In this document: in pieces, positions 15,068 through 22,612 of the stretch
Layout: every line of letters begins with the position of its first letter
Numbering within the stretch: position 1 is the first letter of the stretch
Notes under the pieces: generated by a model
Seen by the model: the letters and a program-made list of their open reading frames with translations, nothing else
Database searches by the model: none
Told to the model about the DNA's origin: nothing
Made by a program: the position numbers and the translations under genes
Origin: RGIG7450 sp045633565
GTDB taxonomy: Bacteria > Bacillota > Clostridia > RUG12999
Length of the DNA: 41,402 bases
Assembly (NCBI GenBank): GCA_045633565.1
Contig: JAZQYO010000025.1
Coordinates: forward strand, 1 to 41,402
Direction: 5' to 3'

Positions 15068-15529
15068 TTAATATTTTTCGTTTTCACGGACTGCGCGCGC
15101 AATATCTCGTTTTGCATCACGCTCGGCTGCAGACTCACGCTTATCGTGAAGGTTTTTACCTTTGGCAAGAGCAATCTCCATTTTGATTTTGCTGCCTTTA
15201 AAATAAACGGAAAGCGGAACAATTGAATATCCTTTCTGCATAACCTGAGCCAGAAGTTTTCTGATTTCCTGTTTATGCAGAAGAAGTTTACGAACTCTTA
15301 AGGGGTCACGATTAAATATATTTCCCTGCTCATAGGGGCTTATATGCATTCCCTTAATAAAAGCCTCGTAATTTTCAATGGAAATCCAGCTGTCTTTTAA
15401 GTTAACCGCGCCTTTGCGGAGCGATTTAACCTCTGTGCCGACCAGTTCTATGCCGGCTTCATATTTATCTTCGATAAAATACAAATGATGGGCTTGCCTG
15501 TTTTTTGCAATTATCTTAATGTCCGGCAT
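15068..15529 (-). CDS. smpB: SsrA-binding protein SmpB
   Basis: Binds tmRNA and delivers it to stalled ribosomes. The 153-residue protein matches the family over its length: 'IIAKNRQAHHLYFIEDKYEA', 'GIELVGTEVKSLRKGAVNLK', 'HISPYEQGNIFNRDPLRVRK' and 'LLLHKQEIRKLL', then 'IVPLSVYFKGSKIKMEIALA', 'KGKNLHDKRE' and a basic C-terminal tail ('AKRDIARAVRENEKY') that enters the empty mRNA channel. I used ATG 15529, since AGGAAG lies 8 bases upstream; an in-frame GTG at 15535 is too close to it. The stop codon is three bases from the tmRNA 5' end, a very tight smpB-ssrA arrangement. Confidence 0.97.
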   Translation of the reverse strand: MPDIKIIAKNRQAHHLYFIEDKYEAGIELVGTEVKSLRKGAVNLKDSWISIENYEAFIKGMHISPYEQGNIFNRDPLRVRKLLLHKQEIRKLLAQVMQKGYSIVPLSVYFKGSKIKMEIALAKGKNLHDKRESAAERDAKRDIARAVRENEKY

Positions 15530-15627
15530 CTTCACTGCTTCCTTTCTTTATGTCTGCAAGTATCAGTATATCACACCGGCAGATTTTTTTCAATAGCTAT
15601 TGTATGACAATTATGTTAATTTTTCTA

Positions 15628-15656
15628 TTGTATTTTGTTTTATTTTGTGATAAAAT
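15628..15656 (+). promoter_or_regulatory. Promoter of the stalk-domain protein gene
   Basis: TTGTAT, 17-base spacer, TAAAAT, followed by a GGAGG-type ribosome binding site before the ATG at 15687. The -35 is only a partial consensus. Confidence 0.5.
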
Positions 15657-15686
15657 GAAAAAAAGATTTATTTTGGAGGCATAAAA

Positions 15687-16178
15687 ATGAAAAAAATTAT
15701 TTCTCTTATAATCGCAACTATTGTTATTTTCAGTGTTTTTTGTATGGTAGCATCAGCAGGAGATTATTATATGATGCTCGCACAGGTTGACAACAACAGA
15801 CTTTTTGTCAATGCAACAAGTATGGATTTTGACGCCGAAAATCCAAATGTCGCTCCCTCTATGGACGAGGAAGGAACTGTTTTAATCCCCCTTCGTATGG
15901 TAGTTGGCGCAGCCGGTGGCTGGATTGACTGGGTTGCCGAAGAAGACAAGGTTGTTATGCTGTACAACGGCGTTGAGAGTTCTTTTGTGATGGGAAGCAA
16001 TCAAATCAACGTGGGTGACGAAATCATCGAGGTTTCAACCGAAATTTATACAACTCACGACAGAACAATGGTTCCACTTGACTTTTTTATAAAGTGCATG
16101 AAAGCAGGCGCAGAATTTGACAAGGATACAAAGACTGCAATGCTTGCGTTTGAAACAACAGTTTACGCAGCAAATTAA
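15687..16178 (+). CDS. Secreted copper-amine-oxidase-N-like (stalk domain) protein
   Basis: Small exported protein of 163 residues. A signal peptide is clear ('KKIISLIIATIVIFSVFC' followed by 'MVASAG', cleavage probably after ASA). The mature part matches the 'copper amine oxidase N-terminal'/stalk domain common in Clostridia: 'TVLIPLRMVVGAAGGWIDWV', 'EEDKVVMLYNGVE', 'INVGDEIIEVSTEIYTTHDR' and 'TMVPLDFFIKCM', with a final 'FDKDTKTAMLAFE'. Despite the name there is no oxidase domain or copper site. The module is a secreted dimerisation or surface-binding fold. GGAGG precedes the ATG. It is a single gene between smpB and tRNA-Pro. Confidence 0.85.
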   Translation: MKKIISLIIATIVIFSVFCMVASAGDYYMMLAQVDNNRLFVNATSMDFDAENPNVAPSMDEEGTVLIPLRMVVGAAGGWIDWVAEEDKVVMLYNGVESSFVMGSNQINVGDEIIEVSTEIYTTHDRTMVPLDFFIKCMKAGAEFDKDTKTAMLAFETTVYAAN

Positions 16179-16201
16179 TGAAAAATATTACACAAAATGT
16201 C

Positions 16202-16230
16202 TTGACAAACTCCGGTAAATAAGGTATAAT
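16202..16230 (+). promoter_or_regulatory. Promoter of tRNA-Pro
   Basis: Perfect consensus TTGACA, 17-base spacer, TATAAT, starting transcription about 15-20 bases before the tRNA. Confidence 0.9.
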
Positions 16231-16253
16231 TGTTTCTTGTGACAAACATTTAC

Positions 16254-16330
16254 CGGGGTTTGGCGCAGTTTGGTAGCGCGCATGGTTTGGGACCATGAGG
16301 CCGCGGGTTCGAATCCCTCAACCCCGACCA
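16254..16330 (+). tRNA. tRNA-Pro (anticodon TGG)
   Basis: Cloverleaf is clear: acceptor CGGGGTT pairs with AACCCCG, the anticodon arm CATGG-TTTGGGA-CCATG shows anticodon TGG, the T-loop is GGGTTCGAATCCC, and CCA is encoded at 16328-16330. Confidence 0.96.
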
Positions 16331-16339
16331 TTTTTTCTA

Positions 16340-16368
16340 TTGACAATCTATGTGTGTTGTGATAGAAT
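16340..16368 (+). promoter_or_regulatory. Promoter of tRNA-Ser
   Basis: TTGACA, 17-base spacer, TAGAAT, lying between the two tRNA genes, so tRNA-Ser has its own promoter only 9 bases after tRNA-Pro. Confidence 0.85.
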
Positions 16369-16379
16369 AACTAAAGCAC

Positions 16380-16466
16380 GGAGAGATGTCCGAGTGGTTT
16401 AAGGAGCTAGTCTTGAAAACTAGTGACTCGAAAGAGCCCAGAGTTCGAATCTCTGTCTCTCCGCCA
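16380..16466 (+). tRNA. tRNA-Ser (anticodon TGA)
   Basis: Acceptor GGAGAGA pairs with TCTCTCC, the anticodon stem-loop CTAGT-CTTGAAA-ACTAG shows TGA, there is a long variable arm (class II tRNA), the T-loop is GAGTTCGAATCTC, and CCA is encoded. Length is 87 nt. Confidence 0.96.
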
Positions 16467-16470
16467 GAAT

Positions 16471-16499
16471 GGAGCAAAGCTTGCTTTGCTCCATTTTTT
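16471..16499 (+). terminator. Terminator of tRNA-Ser
   Basis: GGAGCAAAGC-TT-GCTTTGCTCC followed by ATTTTTTA. It ends about 17 bases before the MFS gene start, so the transporter may receive some read-through. Confidence 0.85.
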
Positions 16500-16516
16500 A
16501 TTTACGAGGTGTTGTT

Positions 16517-17689
16517 ATGAACTACAACAGAACCATTCGTGCTGCACTTACGGCAGCTGTTGTTCAGGCGATTATAGTAAATTTTGCGCCCATGCTGTTT
16601 CTGATTTTTCAGAACACATACGGCATTTCCTTTTCTAAAATTTCACTTCTCATCACACTGAACTTCTTAATTCAGCTTTCGGTGGATTTAATTTGTGCAA
16701 AAGTGGTTGATAAAATCGGCTACCGCACTTGTTTTGTTTTTTCCCATATAACGGCTGCTATAGGTCTTATAGCAATGGCTTTTCTGCCGGGCATTATGTC
16801 AAACCCGTATACGGGACTTATAATCAGCACTGTGATTTATGCGGTAGGCGGTGGAATAATTGAAGTTCTCGCCAGCCCCATAGTTGAGGCATGTCCCACA
16901 GAAAATAAATCGGGTACAATGAGCCTGCTTCATTCCTTTTACTGTTGGGGACATGTTGCCGTTATACTTTTAACAACCATCTTTTTTGTACTTTTCGGAA
17001 CAGAAAACTGGCAGCTTCTTGCACTTTTATGGGCGCTTGTTCCCATAATAAACGGCATTGTACTGACAAAGGTTCCAATCCCCTCTCTCGCTTCCGGCAG
17101 TGAAAAAGGGTTGTCGGTGTCCTTGCTTTTTAAAAACAAACTTTTCTGGCTTATTTTTCTGATGATGATTTGTTCGGGTGCAAGTGAACAGAGCATAATC
17201 CAGTGGGCATCCGCTTTTGCTGAAAAAAGCCTTGGTATGCCAAAAGCTTTCGGCGACCTCCTCGGCCCTCTGTCCTTTGCAGCACTGATGGGAACATCCA
17301 GAGCGCTTTATGCAAAATGCAGCGAAAAAATCTCTCTTGACAGATTTATGCTTTTTTGCTCGGCTTTGTGTATGACGGGCTATCTTATTACCGTATTTTC
17401 AGACAATGCCTTTCTATCATTAATCGGCTTTGCCTTTTGTGGTTTTTCGGTAGGCGTAATGTGGCCCGGGTCACTCAGCACCGGTGCAGCAAAAATAAAA
17501 GGTGGCGGAACTGCAATGTTTGCCCTTTTCGCCGTTGCCGGTGATGTTGGCTGCTCTGTCGGCCCCTCGGTTGTCGGCTTTGTGTCCGATTTGTCGGGCA
17601 GTATGAAAATGGGCATACTTACAGGCATTATATTCCCTCTGCTGCTCTTCCTTGCAATCATTGTTAAAAAATTAAAATCCCACTCTTGA
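16517..17689 (+). CDS. MFS transporter (fucose-permease/YfkF-like)
   Basis: Integral membrane transporter of 390 residues with about 12 helices in two halves. 'VDLICAKVVDKIGYRTCFVF' is the MFS loop 2-3 motif (D-x-x-G-x-R). 'GGGIIEVLASPIVEACPTEN' and 'KSGTMSLLHSFYCWGHV' resemble the fucose permease/FHS-like subgroup, in which 'N-x-LH-x-F-x-x-G' is characteristic. I chose ATG 16517 with GAGGT upstream; the frame extends back through the tRNA terminator to 16469, which is not plausible. Substrate is unknown and no sugar catabolic genes are next to it. Confidence 0.85.
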   Translation: MNYNRTIRAALTAAVVQAIIVNFAPMLFLIFQNTYGISFSKISLLITLNFLIQLSVDLICAKVVDKIGYRTCFVFSHITAAIGLIAMAFLPGIMSNPYTGLIISTVIYAVGGGIIEVLASPIVEACPTENKSGTMSLLHSFYCWGHVAVILLTTIFFVLFGTENWQLLALLWALVPIINGIVLTKVPIPSLASGSEKGLSVSLLFKNKLFWLIFLMMICSGASEQSIIQWASAFAEKSLGMPKAFGDLLGPLSFAALMGTSRALYAKCSEKISLDRFMLFCSALCMTGYLITVFSDNAFLSLIGFAFCGFSVGVMWPGSLSTGAAKIKGGGTAMFALFAVAGDVGCSVGPSVVGFVSDLSGSMKMGILTGIIFPLLLFLAIIVKKLKSHS

Positions 17690-17752
17690 CACGACTTTAA
17701 AACTATGATATTATATAAATAGTTAGTTTCGACTAACTTATGCTATCTCCAT

Positions 17753-17783
17753 AAAAGCTCCAAAGATTTTCTTTGGGGCTTTT
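17753..17783 (+). terminator. Probable terminator after the MFS gene
   Basis: AAAAGCTCCAAAG / CTTTGGGGCTTTT is a 13-bp stem (one G-U) with an ATTTT loop. A separate 7-bp stem with a TTCG tetraloop (AGTTAGT-TTCG-ACTAACT, 17721-17738) stands just before it. The downstream U-tract is short. Confidence 0.6.
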
Positions 17784-17792
17784 ATAAAACTA

Positions 17793-17822
17793 TTGAAATC
17801 ACAGGTGAAAATCTGATATAAT
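17793..17822 (+). promoter_or_regulatory. Promoter of the Rieske/FAD oxidoreductase gene
   Basis: TTGAAA, 18-base spacer, TATAAT. A GGAGG-type ribosome binding site precedes the ATG at 17874. Confidence 0.6.
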
Positions 17823-17873
17823 ATGTTAAAGAAGTGTGCATAATAAAACCAACTGAAAGTTGGAGGAAATATT

Positions 17874-19175
17874 ATGCATAAATCTGTATGGTCAGACAGC
17901 GTTTGTCTGCCGGAGTTTGAAAGCTTAAAAAAAGATATAAAAACGGACGTACTTATTATTGGCGGAGGTCTGTGCGGACTTTTATGCGCACACGTTCTGC
18001 AAAAGGCAGGCATTGATTATATCCTTGTTGAGGGCGATAAAATCGCATCAGGCATAACCAAAAACACCACCGCAAAAATAACCTCTCAGCACGGACTTGT
18101 ATATTCAAAACTCATAAATAATTTTGGAAATGAAAAGGCGCAGATGTATTTATCTGCTAACGAGAGGGCACTTGCAAAGTACCAAAAACTTTGCAAAAAT
18201 ATAGATTGCGACTTTGAATCAGCCGATGCCTACACCTATTCCCTGTCTGACAGGGCTAAAATAGAAAAAGAGGTGACGGCGGTAAACAGCCTCGGGTTTG
18301 ACGCTCAGTTTGTTCAAACCACGGAACTTCCTTTTAAGACGGAGGGTGCAATACGTTTTAAAAACCATGCGCAGTTTAACCCGCTTAAGTTTATTAAATC
18401 AATTTCTAAAAACCTAAACATTTATGAAAATACATTTATCCGGGAAATAACTCCACATTCAACTATTACAAAAAATGGCACAATTTCTGCAAAAAAGATA
18501 ATTGTAACAACTCATTTTCCGTTTATAAACAAGCACGGCAGTTATTTCTTGAAGCTCTATCAGCACCGCAGCTATGTTTCTGCATACCAAAATGCGCAGA
18601 AGTTAAATGGCATGTATATTGATGAAAAAGAGGGCGGTATGTCCTTCCGCAATTATAAAAATCTTTTACTTATCGGTGGCAGCGGTCACCGTACAGGTAA
18701 AGAGAGCAGTGCTTGGAGAAGTATAAATAAATTTGCAGACAAATACTATCCTGACGCAACACTAAGGTACGAATGGGCGACTCAGGACTGCATGAGTCTG
18801 GACGGCGTTCCATATATTGGTCAATATTCAAAAAATACACCGGACATGCTTGTTGCAACGGGATTTAATAAATGGGGCATGACCTCCTCCATGGTGGCTG
18901 CGGACATTTTAAAAGATTTGGTTTTGGGCAGAAAAAATGATTTTGCAGAAGTCTTTTCTCCTCAGCGAAGTATATTAAAACCCCAGCTTCTTATTAACGG
19001 TTTTGAAGCAGCAGTAAACCTTATAACGCCGACTTCCAAGCGCTGTCCTCACCTCGGTTGCGCTCTCAAATGGAACAAGGCAGAACACACCTGGGACTGT
19101 CCCTGTCACGGGTCACGTTTTGAAAAGGACGGCACTTTGATAGATGGCCCGTCTACCGGTGACGCAGATATATAA
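17874..19175 (+). CDS. FAD-dependent oxidoreductase with C-terminal Rieske [2Fe-2S] domain
   Basis: Cytoplasmic redox protein of 433 residues joining a DAO-type flavoprotein to a Rieske domain, as in Bacillus YhfW. The FAD-binding fingerprint is 'TDVLIIGGGLCGLLCAHVLQ' (G-x-G-x-x-G, about residues 29-38), followed by 'ILVEGDKIASGITKNTTAKI'. The second FAD region is 'PDMLVATGFNKWGMTSSMVA'. The Rieske cluster ligands are in 'CPHLGCALKW' and 'WDCPCHGSRF', i.e. C-x-H and C-x-x-H, and the protein closes with the usual 'GPSTGD'. Substrate is unknown. CcdA follows after 21 bp and is probably co-transcribed, which hints at a thiol- or membrane-linked electron path, though that is inference. The terminator after ccdA closes the unit. 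Confidence 0.93.
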   Translation: MHKSVWSDSVCLPEFESLKKDIKTDVLIIGGGLCGLLCAHVLQKAGIDYILVEGDKIASGITKNTTAKITSQHGLVYSKLINNFGNEKAQMYLSANERALAKYQKLCKNIDCDFESADAYTYSLSDRAKIEKEVTAVNSLGFDAQFVQTTELPFKTEGAIRFKNHAQFNPLKFIKSISKNLNIYENTFIREITPHSTITKNGTISAKKIIVTTHFPFINKHGSYFLKLYQHRSYVSAYQNAQKLNGMYIDEKEGGMSFRNYKNLLLIGGSGHRTGKESSAWRSINKFADKYYPDATLRYEWATQDCMSLDGVPYIGQYSKNTPDMLVATGFNKWGMTSSMVAADILKDLVLGRKNDFAEVFSPQRSILKPQLLINGFEAAVNLITPTSKRCPHLGCALKWNKAEHTWDCPCHGSRFEKDGTLIDGPSTGDADI

Positions 19176-19196
19176 GTTTATGAAAGGAGTATTTAT

Positions 19197-19862
19197 ATGC
19201 AATACCTCATAACCTTTCTTGAAGGCATAATAACTTTTATTTCCCCTTGCATGCTTCCCATGCTGCCTGTTTATTTTTCATATTTCAGCGGTGGTGAACC
19301 CGGAACAAAAAAAGCCCTTAAAAATGCTGTTGCATTTGTTACAGGCTTTACAGTTATCTTTATCATGCTTGGGTTATTTGCCGGCACCATAGGTAGCTTT
19401 TTTACAGAGCACAAAAGATATCTAAATATCATAGCCGGAATACTTCTTGTGATTTTCGGGCTGAATTTTCTTGGCATAATAAGAGTTCATCACTCACACT
19501 GTTCACACCATAAAATTTCGCCATCCGGCAACAGCTTGTTTTCTTCTCTGATTATGGGCGTAATTTTTTCAATGAGCTTCAGTCCGTGCGTCAGCACATT
19601 TGTGGGTTCTGCACTTATTCTTGCCTCTCACCAGGGCAGTCCCCTGATGGGAATGGGATTACTCTTTTGTTATTCGGCAGGTATAGGCATTCCATTTATA
19701 ATCAGTTCTGTGATTATAGACAAGCTGAAATCTTCGTTTGAATTTGTTAAAAAACATTCGAAAATCACAAATACTATATGCGGACTACTTCTTATTTTGT
19801 TCGGCCTACTTATGGCAACCGGTTTGTTTGATACAATTCTTGAACTTTTCCACCATCATTAA
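19197..19862 (+). CDS. CcdA/DsbD-type thiol-disulfide transmembrane electron carrier
   Basis: Moves reducing equivalents from the cytoplasm across the membrane through two membrane cysteines. The 221-residue protein has six helices. The redox cysteines are in 'ITFISPCMLPMLPVYFS' (helix 1) and 'MSFSPCVSTFVGSALI' (helix 4), both followed by the typical proline/glycine pattern. The loop after helix 3 is unusually histidine-rich ('RVHHSHCSHHK') and the C-terminus ends 'FHHH', suggesting metal contact. GAAAGGAG precedes the ATG. No cytochrome c maturation genes are nearby, so its partner is unknown. It lies directly downstream of the Rieske flavoprotein. Confidence 0.92.
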   Translation: MQYLITFLEGIITFISPCMLPMLPVYFSYFSGGEPGTKKALKNAVAFVTGFTVIFIMLGLFAGTIGSFFTEHKRYLNIIAGILLVIFGLNFLGIIRVHHSHCSHHKISPSGNSLFSSLIMGVIFSMSFSPCVSTFVGSALILASHQGSPLMGMGLLFCYSAGIGIPFIISSVIIDKLKSSFEFVKKHSKITNTICGLLLILFGLLMATGLFDTILELFHHH

Positions 19863-19891
19863 TAATATAATACATAATAAATATTCAAGCA

Positions 19892-19922
19892 AAAACCACC
19901 GTTGTTTCGGTGGTTTTATTAT
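19892..19922 (+). terminator. Terminator after ccdA
   Basis: AAAACCACCG / CGGTGGTTTT, a 10-bp stem with a 6-base loop, followed by ATTATTTTT. Confidence 0.88.
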
Positions 19923-19933
19923 TTTTATGCTAT

Positions 19934-19947
19934 GTTGAAATTTCAAC
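19934..19947. promoter_or_regulatory. 14-bp perfect palindrome upstream of the D-lactate dehydrogenase gene
   Basis: GTTGAAA-TTTCAAC is a gapless perfect palindrome 52 bases before the ATG at 19999, in promoter position. It could be an operator. It does not match the Rex consensus TTGTTAANNNNTTAACAA. Confidence 0.45.
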
Positions 19948-19998
19948 GGAATTTTTTCACAAAATCTGGTAAAATTATAAATATGAGGAGTGATATAT

Positions 19999-21015
19999 AT
20001 GAAAATTGCTTTTTTTGATACAAAGCCTTATGATAAAATGTCTTTTGAAAAGTTTGGTGAAAAATCAGCTGTAACATTCAAATTTTTCGAAACAAAATTA
20101 AGCGAGGATACCGTCGGTCTTGCAAACGGATTTGATGGTGTTTGCGTGTTTGTTAACGACACAGTAAATGCACCGGTGATAGACCGGCTGTGCGAGTTTG
20201 GCGTTAAGATAATTGCACTGCGTTGTGCAGGCTTTAATAATGTTGATATGAAACACGCCTTCGGGAAAATCCACGTTGTGCGTGTGCCTGCCTACTCCCC
20301 TTACGCTGTAGCGGAGCATGCAATGGCACTTCTTCTCACTTCAATCCGCCGTATTCACAAAGCCTATATCCGCACCAAGGATTTTAATTTCAGCCTTTCT
20401 GGCATGACAGGATTTGACCTGCACGGTAAAACGGTAGGCGTAATCGGTACGGGACGAATTGGCAGAGTATTTATTGATATTTGCCTTGGCTTTGGTATGA
20501 ATGTACTCGCCTACGACAAATTTCCGTCCAGTGACAGTTCAATAAAATATGTATCTCTTGATGAGCTTTTTGCAGAAAGTGATATAATCTCACTTCACTG
20601 TCCTTTGACAGAAGAAACCCGCCATATAATAAATGAAAAATCTCTTGCAAAATGCAAGCAGGGCGTAGTAATATTAAATACTTCCCGTGGTGCACTTGTT
20701 GACGCCGAAGCGCTTCTTTCCGGCATTAAATCACGCAAGGTTGGAGCTGCGTGTCTGGACGTTTATGAAGAAGAATCGGAACTGTTTTTTGAAGACTTTT
20801 CAGGTCACATTATAGAGGATGATACCCTTGCCCGCCTGATATCCATGCCCAACGTAATTGTGACTTCCCATCAGGCTTTTTTAACCGAAGAAGCTCTGTC
20901 AAATATAGCCGAAACAACTGTGAATAATATTAGTGAATTTTTCAGCTCGGGCAAATGCAAAAACGAGCTTTGCTACCGCAATGGCAGGGCAGAAGATTGC
21001 ACTAACGGCAGATAG
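19999..21015 (+). CDS. ldhA: D-lactate dehydrogenase (D-2-hydroxyacid dehydrogenase family)
   Basis: NAD-dependent cytoplasmic enzyme that reduces pyruvate to D-lactate, re-oxidising NADH in fermentation. The 338-residue protein carries the nucleotide-binding motif 'GKTVGVIGTGRIGRVFIDIC' with the acidic residue in 'VLAYDKF', the catalytic arginine in 'ILNTSRGALVDAEAL', the glutamate region 'LDVYEEESELFFEDF' and the catalytic histidine in 'SHQAFLTEEAL'. The 'YEEE-x-LFFED' phrase is specific to fermentative LdhA-type enzymes. I chose ATG 19999 with GAGGAG 8 bases upstream over an in-frame GTG at 19990 that overlaps it. The family includes related hydroxyacid dehydrogenases, so a different 2-oxoacid is possible. 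Confidence 0.9.
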   Translation: MKIAFFDTKPYDKMSFEKFGEKSAVTFKFFETKLSEDTVGLANGFDGVCVFVNDTVNAPVIDRLCEFGVKIIALRCAGFNNVDMKHAFGKIHVVRVPAYSPYAVAEHAMALLLTSIRRIHKAYIRTKDFNFSLSGMTGFDLHGKTVGVIGTGRIGRVFIDICLGFGMNVLAYDKFPSSDSSIKYVSLDELFAESDIISLHCPLTEETRHIINEKSLAKCKQGVVILNTSRGALVDAEALLSGIKSRKVGAACLDVYEEESELFFEDFSGHIIEDDTLARLISMPNVIVTSHQAFLTEEALSNIAETTVNNISEFFSSGKCKNELCYRNGRAEDCTNGR

Positions 21016-21036
21016 TTTTTAAGTTCTTTTTCCCTT

Positions 21037-21076
21037 CTCCGATGCATACAATTAATTAAAAATGTATGCATTGGAG
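21037..21076 (+). promoter_or_regulatory. Inverted repeat over the spoIIID leader, with a sigma-E-like -10 and the ribosome binding site
   Basis: CTCCGATGCATACA (21037-21050) pairs with TGTATGCATTGGAG (21063-21076), 14 bp with one G-U. The right arm contains most of the GGAGG ribosome binding site. The left arm contains CATACAAT, which matches the sigma-E -10 consensus (CATACANT). If that -10 is used, transcription would start inside the loop and the hairpin would not form. Confidence 0.6.
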
Positions 21077-21087
21077 GCTACCTGAAG

Positions 21088-21351
21088 TTGAAAGAGCATA
21101 TTGAAGAAAGAACCATTGAACTTGCAAAATACATTATAGAAAATAAATGTACCGTCCGTGAGGCAGCAAAAAAATTCAGCATTTCCAAATCGACCGTACA
21201 TAAGGACATAACCGAACGTCTTTTTCAGATAAATCCGTCACTGGCGACCGCAGCGAAAGAGATTATGCTTGACCACAAAATGACCCGTCACTTAAGAGGG
21301 GGTATGGCTACAAAAATGAAATATGCCCGTCAAAAAGGATTGCAGGTATAA
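21088..21351 (+). CDS. spoIIID: Sporulation transcriptional regulator SpoIIID
   Basis: Mother-cell DNA-binding regulator of endospore formation that adjusts the sigma-E regulon. The 87-residue protein follows the Bacillus protein closely: 'IEERTIELAKYIIENKCTVR', 'EAAKKFSISKSTVHKDITER' is the helix-turn-helix, then 'INPSLATAAKEIMLDHKMTR', 'HLRGGMATKMKYARQKG'. The second DNA-binding region 'RHLRGGxATK-x-KY' is present. The start is TTG, with GGAGG 10 bases upstream; there is no in-frame ATG in that position. Its presence is good evidence that the host forms spores. A bidirectional terminator follows. Confidence 0.96.
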   Translation: MKEHIEERTIELAKYIIENKCTVREAAKKFSISKSTVHKDITERLFQINPSLATAAKEIMLDHKMTRHLRGGMATKMKYARQKGLQV

Positions 21352-21378
21352 AAAAATCCGCCTAATGGGCGGATTTTT
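21352..21378. terminator. Bidirectional terminator between spoIIID and thiI
   Basis: AAAAATCCGCC-TAAT-GGGCGGATTTTT serves the two convergent genes. Confidence 0.92.
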
Positions 21379-21380
21379 AT

Positions 21381-22544
21381 TTAACCTATAAGTTCTATTC
21401 CCTTTACCGACTGATTAACCAATCCATCAATATCCAGATGTGCCTCCGATTCTAATATCCTGTCAAGACGTGGGTTAACATCCGGACGTTTGGGAACAAA
21501 CAGAGTGCAGCAATCCTCATAAGGCAGGATTGATGTGTCATAGCTGCCTATTCTTCTTGCATAGTTTATAATTTCAACCTTGTCAAGACCAACAAGCGGA
21601 CGGAGAATTGGCATTGTAGCAACCTCGCTCGTCACCACCATACTCTGCATTGTCTGACTTGCAACCTGACCTAAACTCTCCCCTGTTATCAGCACCTTCG
21701 CACCTACTTTTTCAGCCACCTTCTGAGAAATTCTGTTCATAAATCTTCTCATAATAATCGTGAGCTGCTCTTCGGGGCATTTTTCTTTAATCTCCATCTG
21801 TATTTCGGTAAACGGAGCTATATGAAGCGGCATTTTACCTGTATAATCCTGCAAAATTTCAGACAGGGCAATAACTTTTTCTTTCGCACGGTCAGATGTG
21901 TAGGGATAGCTGAAGAAGTTTATTGCCTCAAGCTCTACTCCTCTTTTTGCCATGAGCCAGCCTGCGACAGGTGAGTCAATACCACCCGACAATAAAAGAA
22001 GTCCTTTTCCTCCCATTCCGGTCGGGATTCCGCCTGCGCCCTGAGTTTTGTCACAGTAGATATATGCAAACTCATCACGCACGTCAACAATAACTGTGAT
22101 TTCCGGATTTTTAACATCAACCTTCAGATGACTGAAATTCTTAAGTATTACTCCGCCTGCTTCACGGCAAATTTCGGGTGACGTCATAGGAAACCGTTTA
22201 TCTGCACGCTTTGCCTCAACTTTAAAAGTTTTTCCGTTGTTTAATGAATCTGCAAGCTTTTCTACAATTACCTTATAAATTTCATTTATATCTTTCGGTG
22301 CAACATACGCATGAGAAATCTGTGTTATACCAAAAACCTTTTTCACCTTTTCAATTGCTGGAAGTATCGGTGAGGCATCATCTCTTGGTTCAACATACAT
22401 GGTTCCCTGTGACTTCCATATACGGTAGCTGCCCGTTTGTCTTAACGCATGTTTAATATTTACCATCAGCCTGTCCTCAAATCTGGACCGGTTGTTTCCT
22501 TTTAATATAAGTTCGCCTATTTTAACAAGTATAATTTCATTCAT
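21381..22544 (-). CDS. thiI: tRNA 4-thiouridine synthase ThiI
   Basis: Adenylates uridine 8 of tRNA and transfers sulfur to make 4-thiouridine; in some bacteria it also helps thiamine thiazole synthesis. The 387-residue protein has an N-terminal ferredoxin-like region ('ILVKIGELILKGNNRSRFED'), a THUMP domain, and the PP-loop ATPase motif 'LLLLSGGIDSPVAGWLMAKR' followed by 'INFFSYPYTSDRA'. The C-terminal rhodanese domain of the E. coli enzyme is absent, as is normal in Firmicutes, where a cysteine desulfurase supplies sulfur. No such desulfurase gene is adjacent here. I used ATG 22544 with GGAGGG upstream rather than the longer frame from 22604, which would run over the promoter. Confidence 0.96.
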   Translation of the reverse strand: MNEIILVKIGELILKGNNRSRFEDRLMVNIKHALRQTGSYRIWKSQGTMYVEPRDDASPILPAIEKVKKVFGITQISHAYVAPKDINEIYKVIVEKLADSLNNGKTFKVEAKRADKRFPMTSPEICREAGGVILKNFSHLKVDVKNPEITVIVDVRDEFAYIYCDKTQGAGGIPTGMGGKGLLLLSGGIDSPVAGWLMAKRGVELEAINFFSYPYTSDRAKEKVIALSEILQDYTGKMPLHIAPFTEIQMEIKEKCPEEQLTIIMRRFMNRISQKVAEKVGAKVLITGESLGQVASQTMQSMVVTSEVATMPILRPLVGLDKVEIINYARRIGSYDTSILPYEDCCTLFVPKRPDVNPRLDRILESEAHLDIDGLVNQSVKGIELIG

Positions 22545-22565
22545 TTTCTTTCCCTCCGCAAAAGA

Positions 22566-22594
22566 ATTATACCATATTTTATATGCAATTGCAA
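22566..22594 (-). promoter_or_regulatory. Promoter of thiI
   Basis: Minus strand TTGCAA, 17-base spacer, TATAAT, 22 bases before the ATG at 22544. It stands back to back with the ABC transporter promoter. Confidence 0.7.
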
Positions 22595-22612
22595 ATTTTT
22601 TCAAAAAAAGGC

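Noticed and set aside
19934..19947. A Rex operator at the D-lactate dehydrogenase promoter
   Set aside because: The palindrome lacks the TTGT...ACAA ends and the spacing of the Rex consensus.
21381..22544. A truncated thiI, because the rhodanese domain is missing
   Set aside because: Firmicute ThiI proteins normally lack that domain; length and terminator position are normal.
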